Source: an uncultured Paracoccaceae bacterium (lineage in GTDB: Bacteria; Pseudomonadota; Alphaproteobacteria; Rhodobacterales; Rhodobacteraceae). From it: a stretch of DNA of 64,000 nucleotides. How positions within the stretch are numbered: the stretch's first letter is position 1; each line of letters opens with the position of its first letter. The stretch covers positions 116,850-180,849 of the forward strand of contig CANKZJ010000006.1 in NCBI GenBank assembly GCA_947488605.1, read 5' to 3'. Below the pieces are notes generated by a model. It was given only the letters and a program-made list of their open reading frames with translations. It ran no database searches and was not told where the DNA came from. This document shows, in pieces, positions 50,807 through 60,518 of this stretch. A program made the position numbers and the translations under genes.

Positions 50807-51237
50807 GAATGGTCTCCTGCATATGTCACATGTCGTTATACAAGGTTTGACGCTTGTCGGGGAATGATCCTTGGCGGGTAAGCAAAAATTTTGGTGGCGG
50901 AGGTCTGATGTCGCGAAACTGCCAGACTTCGACGAAATTGACGCTTCCACGCAAACTTTGCCAAGGAACTTGATCAGCCTGTTAGTTTACGCCCCGACAG
51001 GACATTGCTACCTGATTATAACATTGTGATGGAACCGGGGGGCAGCGTAGTAGCGTGTCTTCGTCACCGAACGTGTGCTCTGAACAAGAGTATTGAATGA
51101 GCGTAAGACCAGGCAGCAATCACTGAGTACCCGGTACTTTTATATTTGCTATGTGTTTCAATAGCTTAATTTACAAGAAACACTGTGGCTTGCCCTCATT
51201 AGGAATGACCGGAAATTCGGTTTGGCCACCCGATGTT

Positions 51238-51966
51238 TCAAGCGTCTCGTTCCAAATGGTCGCGCAACAATGTCGCAAAAAGCTGCGGCTTTTCAAGATG
51301 GATGGCATGCGCGCACCCCGGAACAACGGCAAGGCGGGCGTTGGGGATCTTCTGCCACAACAACGCGGTCTGTTCCCAAGCGTAGGTGCGGTCGCAATCG
51401 CCCCAGATTACCAACGTATCTTGAGCTATACCCCCAAGTGCCGCTTCCCCTGACCAGTCCTGCATCGCATCCAAACCCGCCATGACAGCCTCAAGACTTG
51501 CATGCTCTGCGATGGCTGCACAACCTGCGTATGCAGGTGCCTCTTCGCGATGGAGGAACCATGTTGCCGCAATACGTCTGGCGGTGGCTTGCGCACCGTC
51601 CGAGCAGGCGCGTTTTTTGCTTTCGGCAATCGTCTCAAACCGTCCGGGTAAAACGCCTTTCGCTCCTGTCGCATAAAGCACCAGATTCTTGATCCTATCC
51701 GGGGCTTTTCGCGCCATCTCTTGCACGATCATCCCGCCCATTGAGTGACCAAGCAGATCAAAAGCCCGCACACCCCTGCCGTCCAATTCCGCAATTATCC
51801 AATCCGCCATTCCGCCGATGGTGTTGATCGGGGCGAGATGATTGTTTGCTCCAAATCCTGGAAGGTCGATTGCAATGACTTCGCGTATGTCTGACAGGCC
51901 TTCTGTCTCTTCGGCCCACTGGGCACTGCCGCCCATGAAACCGTGCACCATCACCAGTGGTGTCAC
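51238..51966 (-). CDS. Alpha/beta hydrolase
   Basis: MVHGFMGGSAQW, GHSMGGMIVQEMA, VPGCAHAIHLEKP. Confidence 0.88.
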   Translation of the reverse strand: MTPLVMVHGFMGGSAQWAEETEGLSDIREVIAIDLPGFGANNHLAPINTIGGMADWIIAELDGRGVRAFDLLGHSMGGMIVQEMARKAPDRIKNLVLYATGAKGVLPGRFETIAESKKRACSDGAQATARRIAATWFLHREEAPAYAGCAAIAEHASLEAVMAGLDAMQDWSGEAALGGIAQDTLVIWGDCDRTYAWEQTALLWQKIPNARLAVVPGCAHAIHLEKPQLFATLLRDHLERDA

Positions 51967-53504
51967 TTGCGTTTACCCTGCACAATCCGGTCAAGGATCA
52001 TAGCGCAAAACAGGATCGCAAATCCTGCAAGAATACCTTGGCCGACGTTGGCGTATTGCAAGGCCTCCAGCACGTCTTCGCCAAGACCTTTGGCCCCGAT
52101 CAACGACGCAACAACGACCATCGCCAAGGACAGCATGATCGTCTGGTTGATCCCCGCGCGGATTGATGGACTGGCCAGCGGCAGATCAACCCGTGTGAGC
52201 AGATACCATTTATTTGCACCGAATGAGATTGCCGCCTCTCGCACGCTTTCGGGAACACCCCGCAACCCCAGAACTGTTAGGCGAACCACAGGTGTGCCGC
52301 CAAAGATCATTGTTGTCACCACAGCGGCAGGTTTACCCGTACCGAAAAAGGCAATGACGGGGATCATGAAAACAAATGCAGGCATTGTCTGCATAAAGTC
52401 CATGATGGGCTGGATGGCTGCATAAAACCGCGGGCGGCGCGCCGCGAACATGCCCAGTGGAATGCCGATCAAGATGGACAGACATGCCGCCGTGCCAAGC
52501 AGGGCAAGAGTGGTCATCGCCTTTTCCCAAAAACCCAACAGGCCCATGTAGGATAAGAAAGCACCTGACCAAACCGCCATGCGAACACCCGCCGTCAGCC
52601 ACGTCAGTAAGACAATCAGCGCCGCGATCACGATCCATGGCGTACTGACAAAGACAATTTCCAACGCATCCAGCAAAAGCCGGATCACAAAGGTGATCGC
52701 GTCAAACAGTGCATCCCCGTTCAACACAGCCCAATTGAAGAACCCCTCAACCCTATCGATACTCGTGAGTCGGATATCCGGGTTGGTGGGAAAGTTGCTG
52801 AGAAGATCAAATCGTCCAGGAAAACTGTAATGGAACATCGCCGCCATGACGATCAAAGCCATGAAAATTGCGCTGAGAACAATATGCGATATAGGCATCG
52901 CAGAGCGGATCGTGCGATCAGACACCCAATCAGAGAACCGCGCCTCAAGTGCCCAATTGGCAACGGTGGCTTGGGCGGCTTTCGCCACGATCAGGATAAC
53001 TAAACCGATTAATGCAATCTGCGGCCCTTGTGCTGCCATGGCGACCGCCTCGTCGCGCATACCATCAATGTTGCTTTCCAAGCCGTCGACGGCACGGCGG
53101 AACGCATCGACCCTGTCTGAACCAGATTCGATCGCTGCAGCGAGCTGCTGGCGGCGGAGTTCCAATGTACCTTCAATAGAGGCAATTCGCGCCATCGCAT
53201 CAGCGCCAAGGTCACCGAAAAGCCCGCGTGCGATTTGCACCAGCGCCAACACCTCTAAGATCAAAAATGGCAGCGCCCACGACCAAAGCCCCCGCGCACC
53301 GAACCACACAGGGCCGAATATTCCGGCCATCAGATTGAACGTGGGCGTAAAGCGGGATGAAGCGCCGATCTTGTTAAAGTTCGTGATGTAATAATCAGGA
53401 TTGGTCCGCACAAAGGTGCGAATGTTTTCGCGCCGTTCTTCGGCATAGGCGATTGCGGCTTCGCTATTGGGATCGTCGAGCGGATTTACAGTCGTGTCCA
53501 TCAT
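51963..53504 (-). CDS. Glycine betaine/proline-type (ProW/OpuAB) ABC permease with long N-terminal extension
   Basis: C-terminal permease GVPESVREAAISFGANKWYLLTRVDLPLASPSIRAGINQTIMLSLAMVVVASLIGAKGLGEDVL; N-terminal extension of about 200 aa or more. Confidence 0.88.
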   Translation of the reverse strand: MMDTTVNPLDDPNSEAAIAYAEERRENIRTFVRTNPDYYITNFNKIGASSRFTPTFNLMAGIFGPVWFGARGLWSWALPFLILEVLALVQIARGLFGDLGADAMARIASIEGTLELRRQQLAAAIESGSDRVDAFRRAVDGLESNIDGMRDEAVAMAAQGPQIALIGLVILIVAKAAQATVANWALEARFSDWVSDRTIRSAMPISHIVLSAIFMALIVMAAMFHYSFPGRFDLLSNFPTNPDIRLTSIDRVEGFFNWAVLNGDALFDAITFVIRLLLDALEIVFVSTPWIVIAALIVLLTWLTAGVRMAVWSGAFLSYMGLLGFWEKAMTTLALLGTAACLSILIGIPLGMFAARRPRFYAAIQPIMDFMQTMPAFVFMIPVIAFFGTGKPAAVVTTMIFGGTPVVRLTVLGLRGVPESVREAAISFGANKWYLLTRVDLPLASPSIRAGINQTIMLSLAMVVVASLIGAKGLGEDVLEALQYANVGQGILAGFAILFCAMILDRIVQGKRK

Positions 53505-54559
53505 GATACCTCTGTCCCTTCGATCACGGTTCGCAGCAAATCAGCGCGCGTGACAATACCAATATCGGTGCCACCATCTTGCACGAGAATTGGATTTTCA
53601 TCGTCAATGGCAAGGTTGATGAGATTGCTAAGTGTTTCGTGTCCATCGACACAGCGTGCATTGCTGGAAACGGGGCCATTTTTGGCAATAAAGTTATCAA
53701 GAGGCTGCATTACGGCGTGGGCATGCACCACCTTAAGTCGCGAGATACCAGCGACGAAGTCGGCCACGTAATCATCTGCGGGGTTCATGACGATGTCTTC
53801 AGCGGTGCCAATCTGCACGACCTTACCGTCGCGCATGATCGCAATGCGGTCGCCAATACGTACGGCCTCATCAAGGTCATGGGTAATAAAAATCGTAGTC
53901 TTCTTCAGGATCTTGGACAGACGGATGAATTCATCCTGCAACTGCCTGCGGATCAACGGATCAAGTGCTGAAAATGGCTCGTCCATCAGCAACACATCGG
54001 GGTTTGCCGCAAGCGCGCGTGCCAAACCGACGCGCTGCTGCATTCCACCTGAAAGTTCATGGGCAAACTTTGCACCCCATGCGCCCAGTTCAACAATATC
54101 AAGGATCGCCGCTGCTTGCCGCAAGCGTTCATTCTTGGCGACTTGACGGATTTCCAGCGGCATCGCTACGTTATCCAACACAGATCTGTGGGGCATGAGT
54201 GCGAAGTTTTGGAACACCATGCCGATCTTGCGATTGCGAAAGGTCTGCAGCTCTTTCGGGCCCAAGGCCATCACATTGGTGCCTTCGATCTCGATTTTGC
54301 CAGCAGTCGGTTCAAGCAGCCGGTTAAAGTGGCGCACCAAGGTCGATTTGCCGCTACCGGACAGACCCATAATGCAAAAGATTTCGCCGCGATTGACCGA
54401 AAGCGAAACATCGGCGACCCCGACAACAGAATTGAATTCAGCCAGAACGTCGGATTTGGAAAGACCCCTGTCACGTATAGCTTGTAATGCGGCTTCTGGT
54501 TTGGCGCCAAATATCTTCCATACGTTGGAGATTTCAATAACGCAGTCATTGGTTTGCAT
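53501..54559 (-). CDS. Glycine betaine/proline-type (ProV/OpuAA) ABC ATPase with CBS region
   Basis: GLSGSGKSTLVRHFNRLLEPTAGKI, LSGGMQQRVGLARALA, MDEPFSALDPLIRRQLQDEF. Confidence 0.93.
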   Translation of the reverse strand: MQTNDCVIEISNVWKIFGAKPEAALQAIRDRGLSKSDVLAEFNSVVGVADVSLSVNRGEIFCIMGLSGSGKSTLVRHFNRLLEPTAGKIEIEGTNVMALGPKELQTFRNRKIGMVFQNFALMPHRSVLDNVAMPLEIRQVAKNERLRQAAAILDIVELGAWGAKFAHELSGGMQQRVGLARALAANPDVLLMDEPFSALDPLIRRQLQDEFIRLSKILKKTTIFITHDLDEAVRIGDRIAIMRDGKVVQIGTAEDIVMNPADDYVADFVAGISRLKVVHAHAVMQPLDNFIAKNGPVSSNARCVDGHETLSNLINLAIDDENPILVQDGGTDIGIVTRADLLRTVIEGTEVS

Positions 54560-54580
54560 GGTCGCCCTACCCGCTATTTG

Positions 54581-54612
54581 CAGTGTCGGCGCGGTCAACC
54601 GCGCCGACACTG
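54581..54612. other. Perfect 14-bp-stem inverted repeat between SBP and ATPase genes
   Basis: CAGTGTCGGCGCGG-TCAA-CCGCGCCGACACTG. Confidence 0.9.
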
Positions 54613-54630
54613 TTCATTTCAATCCTTGGT

Positions 54631-55590
54631 TTAAAGGCCCAGCATCGCGTCAACGCGATCGGAATTCGCGGCAACCCATTCGGCTGCAACCTCTGCCGGC
54701 TCACGGCCATTCGCGCTGATTTCAAAAGCAAGGTTGCTAACGTCATCGGCAGTCAGCTCAAAATTTGCAAAGAATTCTGCGATGGCAGGGGAACGCTCTG
54801 GCAGGGAATTGGACCATGCGATCTGCACCTGCTTGAGGTCATCTTTGGTTGCAACCATCGAATTCTCATACCAGTCCGCATCATCAGATGGCTGCACCAT
54901 GATGTATTTTTCAGGATCAAATGCAGGCTCTGTCAGCATCACAACATCAAACATGTACCAAACCGCATGTGGCTCATAGCAGTAAAAGGCATAGCCCTCC
55001 CCTTTGGCGATACTGTCTTTGATCCGTGCGGTTTTCACGGCCTCTTCGGCGCGAATAGGCTCGATGAAATCGAGTAGGCCATAGTCGCGGACCTTTACCT
55101 CGTTGACGTTTGCAGAGGCCCAGCCCGGTGCGCCGATCCACATTTCACCCAAGCCATTGCCGTCGCTGTCCATCAATGCGGCAACGTCCGGGCGGCCGAG
55201 ATCCGCAATATCGGTAATGTCGTTGGCTGCTGCAAAGTCCTTGGACACGCAAAAACCTTGGTTGCCCTGATAAGGGTTCGAAGACAGCGTGACGGTGCCA
55301 GCTTCATCAACATATTGGCTGGTAAAGCTTTCCTGATTTGGCAGCCAGACGTCGGGGTGGACGTCAATGTCGCCTTCGCCTTGATCCATTGCTTGGAAAA
55401 TCGTGGCGTTGTTGCCAGGGACGTAGTCGACGGTGCCACCAATCCGCGTGGTGACAACTTCGCCCAGCACATAGGCAATTGCCTGTGCGCCGGTCCATGT
55501 CGGCACGCCGATTTTCACGTCTTCGGCAAAGGCAGGAACACTTATTACGCTGGCAAGCGCTGCGGTCATCAGTTTCATTTTCAAAGTCAT
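54631..55590 (-). CDS. Glycine betaine/proline-type (ProX/OpuAC) substrate-binding protein
   Basis: Signal peptide; KIGVPTWTGAQAIAYVLGEVVTTRIGGTVDYVPGNNATIFQAMDQGEGDIDVHPDVWLPNQ. Confidence 0.9.
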   Translation of the reverse strand: MTLKMKLMTAALASVISVPAFAEDVKIGVPTWTGAQAIAYVLGEVVTTRIGGTVDYVPGNNATIFQAMDQGEGDIDVHPDVWLPNQESFTSQYVDEAGTVTLSSNPYQGNQGFCVSKDFAAANDITDIADLGRPDVAALMDSDGNGLGEMWIGAPGWASANVNEVKVRDYGLLDFIEPIRAEEAVKTARIKDSIAKGEGYAFYCYEPHAVWYMFDVVMLTEPAFDPEKYIMVQPSDDADWYENSMVATKDDLKQVQIAWSNSLPERSPAIAEFFANFELTADDVSNLAFEISANGREPAEVAAEWVAANSDRVDAMLGL

Positions 55591-55625
55591 TTATAGTCTC
55601 CTTGTTGGTTCATTTTTATAGGTTT

Positions 55626-56720
55626 TTATGCTGAGTAGCCGGGCAACCCGAAGGTTTCGGGATAGCCAAAGAGTGCGGCGCTGCCTCCTGTATGAAGGAA
55701 AACAACATTGTTCATGCCGTCGAAGTGACCTTTGCGGGTCAGGTCGATCAACCCATCGAGGCCCTTGCCAGAATAAACTGGATCAAACAAAAGCCCTTCG
55801 GTCTGCGCAAGCAGCTTGAGAGCAGCGATCATCCCATCTGTTGGCAAGCCATAGCCGGGGCCGACGTAGTCGCAATTGGCCCGCACAGCACTGCGCGCAA
55901 TCTCATTGGGTGCGCCCAGATGGGTCGCCGTGCGCTGTGCAAGATCATGCACCATGCCCTCTTGCTTTTCTTGCGGGGCACGCACGCCAATGCCGAGAAG
56001 GTGAATGTCGCTCTCAATGGTGGCCAGCCCAGTCACCAGACCTGCCTGCGTTCCTGAGCTGCCGGTAGCATGGACAAGTGCATCAATCTCGAGCCCGTTG
56101 CTGATGGATTGCTCTACCAATTCACGCGCGCAATTGACGTATCCCAGCGCGCCGATGGTATTCGACCCTCCGCCAGGAATGATGTATGGGGTCTTGCCCT
56201 CTTGCTGTAATTTGTCTGCGAGGATCTCCATCTCGGCATTCATGTCCGTGCCGCCACTGCGTTTGGACACGCTGGCGCCATGCAGACGGTCCAACAGGAC
56301 GTTGCCGTTCATAATGTAACTGCCGTCATTCGATCCGGTGCGATCTTCCAGCAGGATATGGCATGCCATCCCCAGCTTGGCTGCCGCTGCCGCCGTTTGC
56401 CGAGCGTGGTTTGACTGGGTTGCACCTTGGGTGATGATCGTATCCGCGCCCTTTTGCTGGGCGTCGGCCATCAAGTATTCCAGCTTTCTGGTCTTGTTCC
56501 CGCCAGAGGATAGCCCAGTGCAATCATCGCGCTTCACCCATAGGCGCGGGCCCCCCAGTTCTTCGCTCAGGCGGTCCATGGGTTCCAGCGGCGTTGGGAA
56601 ATGGCCCAATGAAACGCGCGGGAATTTTGCCAGGCGGACAGCGAGGTCCTTGCAACGGCTCGCCATCAAGTCCGTAGGCTCTGTCAGGTGTTGCGCCGTT
56701 GCGTCTTCAGTTGCAGTCAT
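55626..56720 (-). CDS. cuyA: CuyA-like PLP-dependent lyase (L-cysteate sulfo-lyase / D-cysteine desulfhydrase family)
   Basis: [72 protein letters not shown]. Confidence 0.75.
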   Translation of the reverse strand: MTATEDATAQHLTEPTDLMASRCKDLAVRLAKFPRVSLGHFPTPLEPMDRLSEELGGPRLWVKRDDCTGLSSGGNKTRKLEYLMADAQQKGADTIITQGATQSNHARQTAAAAAKLGMACHILLEDRTGSNDGSYIMNGNVLLDRLHGASVSKRSGGTDMNAEMEILADKLQQEGKTPYIIPGGGSNTIGALGYVNCARELVEQSISNGLEIDALVHATGSSGTQAGLVTGLATIESDIHLLGIGVRAPQEKQEGMVHDLAQRTATHLGAPNEIARSAVRANCDYVGPGYGLPTDGMIAALKLLAQTEGLLFDPVYSGKGLDGLIDLTRKGHFDGMNNVVFLHTGGSAALFGYPETFGLPGYSA

Positions 56721-56795
56721 AATATGCCCCATGTCATGTTCAGGCAAAGCATTATCTGGGGTCACGCAGAAAAACAGTGCTTTTTTCTATGCCTG

Positions 56796-56814
56796 CTCAT
56801 ATATTTTATATGAG
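56796..56814. promoter_or_regulatory. Perfect dyad in cuyA-lysR intergenic region, putative LysR-family operator
   Basis: CTCATATA-TTT-TATATGAG. Confidence 0.5.
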
Positions 56815-56826
56815 TAGAGAGGATGA

Positions 56827-57720
56827 GTGATGCAGTTTCAATGGCTAGACGATGTTCTTGTGTTGCTTGAGGAAGGCAACATGTCGCGAGCTGCGGTGCG
56901 ACGAAATATAACTCAGCCTGCTTTCTCCAGGCGGATTCAGGGCTTTGAGGAATGGCTTGGGGTTACTGTTCTGGATCGGAAAAAGAACAGTATTGAGATA
57001 AGCGATGCACTCATCTCTAATGAGGACGAAATTCGCGCGCTCATGACCCGACTGCGTGAACTGCGCACAAAAATTGCACATTATGAAAAATCGCAGATGA
57101 CCGTCACGCTGGCAGCACAGCATGCGCCAATTTGTGCGACGTTTCCTGACATGGCCTTGCGCGCCAAGAGAGAGTTTCCGGGCTTGCAATTTCGCCTGCG
57201 CGCGGGAAACCTGAATGACTGCGTGTCCATGTTCTTGCGCGGCGATACAAGCATGCTGCTGTGCTATGAGGCAGAGAACGTAGGCACCCTTCAATTCGGC
57301 CCGGACATCAGGCGCGGCGTATGGGGAAACGATTATTTGGTCCCCGTCGTCGGCGGGGCATTGCGCTATGTTGTAACGGATTTCGGTGATGTTCCGACGA
57401 AGACGCCCGCAATCGTCTATCCTGAGGACAGCTATTTTGGCGAAGTGCTGCGCAAGAACGACAGACCCTTCGGCATTCCAAGTTCCAGCGCGAACACGTT
57501 CAGCGTCTCAGCCTTCTCAAGTGGGACGCGCGAACTTGTTCTTAAGGGCCTGGGGATCGGCTGGCTTCCTTTCAGTATGGCGCACCGAGAAATCGAAAGT
57601 GGAGAGTTGATTTCACTTGCAAACCATTACGGTCAAGAAGCGCTTCAGGTCGCGATTTACGCAGACAAGACAGTGGAAATTGCCAGTACACTGATGGAAA
57701 TTTGGGCAAAGGATGTTTGA
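56827..57720 (+). CDS. LysR-family transcriptional regulator
   Basis: N-terminal HTH (LEEGNMSRAAVRRNITQPAFSRRIQGFEEWLGVTVLDRKKNSIEIS); divergent from the CuyA-like gene. Confidence 0.92.
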   Translation: MMQFQWLDDVLVLLEEGNMSRAAVRRNITQPAFSRRIQGFEEWLGVTVLDRKKNSIEISDALISNEDEIRALMTRLRELRTKIAHYEKSQMTVTLAAQHAPICATFPDMALRAKREFPGLQFRLRAGNLNDCVSMFLRGDTSMLLCYEAENVGTLQFGPDIRRGVWGNDYLVPVVGGALRYVVTDFGDVPTKTPAIVYPEDSYFGEVLRKNDRPFGIPSSSANTFSVSAFSSGTRELVLKGLGIGWLPFSMAHREIESGELISLANHYGQEALQVAIYADKTVEIASTLMEIWAKDV

Positions 57721-57896
57721 TGCCATGTTTCGGTTTATGTTTAGCCGAGCAATGACAGCTCTCTCGTTCAAAAGAGTGAACTTTGCATCCTCAGCGGACG
57801 CCTACCTGCCGGCGCGCGGCCATTGGTGACACGGTAGCGAATGTTACAGTCGTACACCGAGCCAACACTCAACAAAACCGCCCGTCTCTGCTGGTC

Positions 57897-58370
57897 CTAT
57901 GGCTCGCCCAACAACTGCTCGGCATCAAGACGGCCAAATGATCCCAGCAACTGACTGAGGAATGTCACATCATTGATGCCGTCTTCGGTCACACGGCGAT
58001 CCAGCACGACGACGCGGCCATCTTCTAGCGTGTAGCGCGAGATGTTTCTGACCCGGTCATTACTGTCAAAATCAATCGCAAGAACTTGGCGGTCGACCTC
58101 TCGTGGGGCGAATGGGCCGAAATACTGAAACTGGCTGGAGGCATAGTAGATCGTGTTGCTTTCCAAAGCCCGCTCCGAGATTGGCGGACCGAAGAGCGTG
58201 ATCACCTCGCCTTTGGTGGTTTGACCGACATCCAGCGTTGCCAGTTCTTCGGCAGGAGGGATAAAACCGTGGTAGCGATCCAGCTGGCTGCAGCCGGCAG
58301 CAATAGCGAGTGCGGCGACCAAACCTGCGACTTTGACGGTTTTGCGAAATTTGCCTGTGATCGCACTCAT
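57897..58370 (-). CDS. bamE: Outer membrane assembly lipoprotein BamE (SmpA/OmlA)
   Basis: Lipobox AIAAGCSQ; LDVGQTTKGEVITLFGPPISERALESNTIYYASSQFQYFGPF. Confidence 0.88.
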   Translation of the reverse strand: MSAITGKFRKTVKVAGLVAALAIAAGCSQLDRYHGFIPPAEELATLDVGQTTKGEVITLFGPPISERALESNTIYYASSQFQYFGPFAPREVDRQVLAIDFDSNDRVRNISRYTLEDGRVVVLDRRVTEDGINDVTFLSQLLGSFGRLDAEQLLGEP

Positions 58371-58442
58371 ACCCGTGACCCTCTTGCCTTGGCCTGTCTG
58401 GCCTTTTATTCCCACTACATCACACCCCGCCCCGGTTCAAGA

Positions 58443-59000
58443 ATGGATGCAGCTTTGGCCCACCTCCCGCAATCACAGATGCGTTTGGCAGATCTTGCCA
58501 CACGCAAACCAACGACCTTTTTGCTGACACCGACCGCAGACGAACGTCGCGCTATTGCAGACGCATTGGGCATCACAGGCATCAAGAAACTGCGATTTGA
58601 AGGCGAACTTGCACCGCAAGATCGCAAAGACTGGGCGCTGAAGGCAGAATTGGGCGCAACCGTCGTCCAAGACTGCGTCGTCACGCTTGATCCTGTGACG
58701 ACCCGCATCGACGAGCCGGTGACGCGCCAATACGTCGCCGACATCCCCCAGATCGAAGCATCAGAGGTCGAAATGCTTGTCGACGAAACGGTTGAAGACC
58801 TGCCAGAAACGCTCGACATAGCGCAGGTCATGATCGAGGCGTTGTCTCTGGCGCTCCCTACATATCCACGTGTTGCGGGGGCCGACCTGTCAGAGGCGGT
58901 TTTCACCCAACCCGGTGCGACCCCAATGAGTGACGATGACGCCAAGCCCTTTGCGGGCCTTGGTGCATTGCGCGAAAGTCTTGAAAAGAAAGATAAATAG
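58443..59000 (+). CDS. DUF177 / YceD-family protein
   Basis: Directly upstream of rpmF; VVQDCVVTLDPVTTRIDEPV motif. Confidence 0.88.
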   Translation: MDAALAHLPQSQMRLADLATRKPTTFLLTPTADERRAIADALGITGIKKLRFEGELAPQDRKDWALKAELGATVVQDCVVTLDPVTTRIDEPVTRQYVADIPQIEASEVEMLVDETVEDLPETLDIAQVMIEALSLALPTYPRVAGADLSEAVFTQPGATPMSDDDAKPFAGLGALRESLEKKDK

Positions 59001-59164
59001 CACGCAAAGCGGCAACAGCGAAAAAGGGTTGCACACAAGGGGAATCGCAGTATGTTCGCGGCCTCTTTTACATCGTGTCTCGACAGGGCTGCTACAATGG
59101 CGTAGGACCCCGCCAGACACGAAAGAAATCAGGGCCGCGGCCCTTTATATCATAGGGTTGAGAC

Positions 59165-59371
59165 ATGGCTGTCCAGCAGAACAAAGTATCCAAATCACGC
59201 CGCAACAATCGTCGCGGACATGACTCTCTCGTTGCGGCAAACCCCAACGAATGTGACAACTGTGGCGAGTTGAAGCGCCCACACCATGTGTGCCCATCAT
59301 GCGGCCACTATGCGACACGCGAAGTGATCGCAGACACATCAGAAGTCGATCTTGACGAAGACGCTGCATAA
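59165..59371 (+). CDS. rpmF: 50S ribosomal protein L32
   Basis: [54 protein letters not shown]. Confidence 0.97.
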   Translation: MAVQQNKVSKSRRNNRRGHDSLVAANPNECDNCGELKRPHHVCPSCGHYATREVIADTSEVDLDEDAA

Positions 59372-59391
59372 ACCAGCCTGAAAGTACCCCA

Positions 59392-60516
59392 ATGACACAA
59401 GCCCAGACGGACACCGCGCCGACAACAGGGCCTGATGCAAGCAGGGTGCTATCGGTTGACGCAATGGGCGGAGATCAGGGGCCTGCAACAGTTGTTGCGG
59501 GCCTTTCAATGTTTCTGGCGCATGAACCGCAGGCGCGCGCCATCGTGCACGGGCCGCAGGCCGAACTTGCGCCCTTGCTTGCCAAAAGCGGCATCGCTGA
59601 CAAAGTCACCATCCATGACGCCAGCGAAGTCGTGAAAATGACTGACAAGCCCAGCCACGTGCTGCGCAACGGCAAGAAGACGTCGATGTGGTCAGCGATT
59701 GAGGCTGTCCGCGCGCATCAGGCCGCTGTTGTCATTAGTTGCGGCAACACCGGTGGCTTGATGGCGATGTCGATGTTGCGCCTGCGCAAAGCCGAGGGTG
59801 TGAACCGCCCCGCAATCGCCTGCCTTTGGCCTTCGCGCAACCCGTCCGGCTTTAACGTGATGCTGGATGCAGGGGCCGATATCCGCGCTGATCAAGATGA
59901 CCTTCTTACCTATGCTTTGATGGGCGCGTCTTATGCACGCAACGGCCTTGATATTGCACGCCCGCGTGTTGGGTTGCTAAATGTCGGCACCGAAGAACAC
60001 AAAGGCCGTGCAGAGCTGAAAGTGGCACATGAATTGATCGCCAACGCCGCAATCATTGGTGATTTTGAATATGTCGGTTTCATCGAAGGCGGTGACCTAC
60101 CCTCTGACAAAGTTGATGTGATCGTGACCGACGGCTTTACCGGCAACGTCGCGCTTAAAACAGGCGAAGGCACAGCGAACCTGATCAGTGAGCTTTTGCG
60201 CGGTGCATTGACCAAGACGCCATGGTCCGCGCTCGGTGCACTACTGGCGCGTGGATCGTTAAGCAGTCTGCGCAAACGGATTGATCCGCGGCGTGTGAAC
60301 GGTGGCGTTTTCTTGGGCCTGAACCAAACGGTCATCAAAAGCCACGGATCAGCCGATGCAACAGGTGTCGCAGCCGCACTCCACCTTGCTTACCGGCTCG
60401 CGCAAAGTGGTTTCTCAGATAAACTTGCGGCAAGGGTTGCGTCCGCGGCATCCCTTGCTCAAGATGCTGGAACAGAAAGTGAGACCGCGGGTCTCAATAC
60501 CAAAACAGGCAAATAG
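59392..60516 (+). CDS. plsX: Phosphate acyltransferase PlsX
   Basis: LSVDAMGGDQGPATVVAGL; SCGNTGGLMAMSMLRLR; VIVTDGFTGNVALKTGEG. Confidence 0.97.
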   Translation: MTQAQTDTAPTTGPDASRVLSVDAMGGDQGPATVVAGLSMFLAHEPQARAIVHGPQAELAPLLAKSGIADKVTIHDASEVVKMTDKPSHVLRNGKKTSMWSAIEAVRAHQAAVVISCGNTGGLMAMSMLRLRKAEGVNRPAIACLWPSRNPSGFNVMLDAGADIRADQDDLLTYALMGASYARNGLDIARPRVGLLNVGTEEHKGRAELKVAHELIANAAIIGDFEYVGFIEGGDLPSDKVDVIVTDGFTGNVALKTGEGTANLISELLRGALTKTPWSALGALLARGSLSSLRKRIDPRRVNGGVFLGLNQTVIKSHGSADATGVAAALHLAYRLAQSGFSDKLAARVASAASLAQDAGTESETAGLNTKTGK

Positions 60517-60518
60517 GC

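Noticed and set aside
51126-51138. Palindrome AGTACCCGGTACT in an AT-rich intergenic region
   Set aside because: Only 6-bp arms and no context to assign function.
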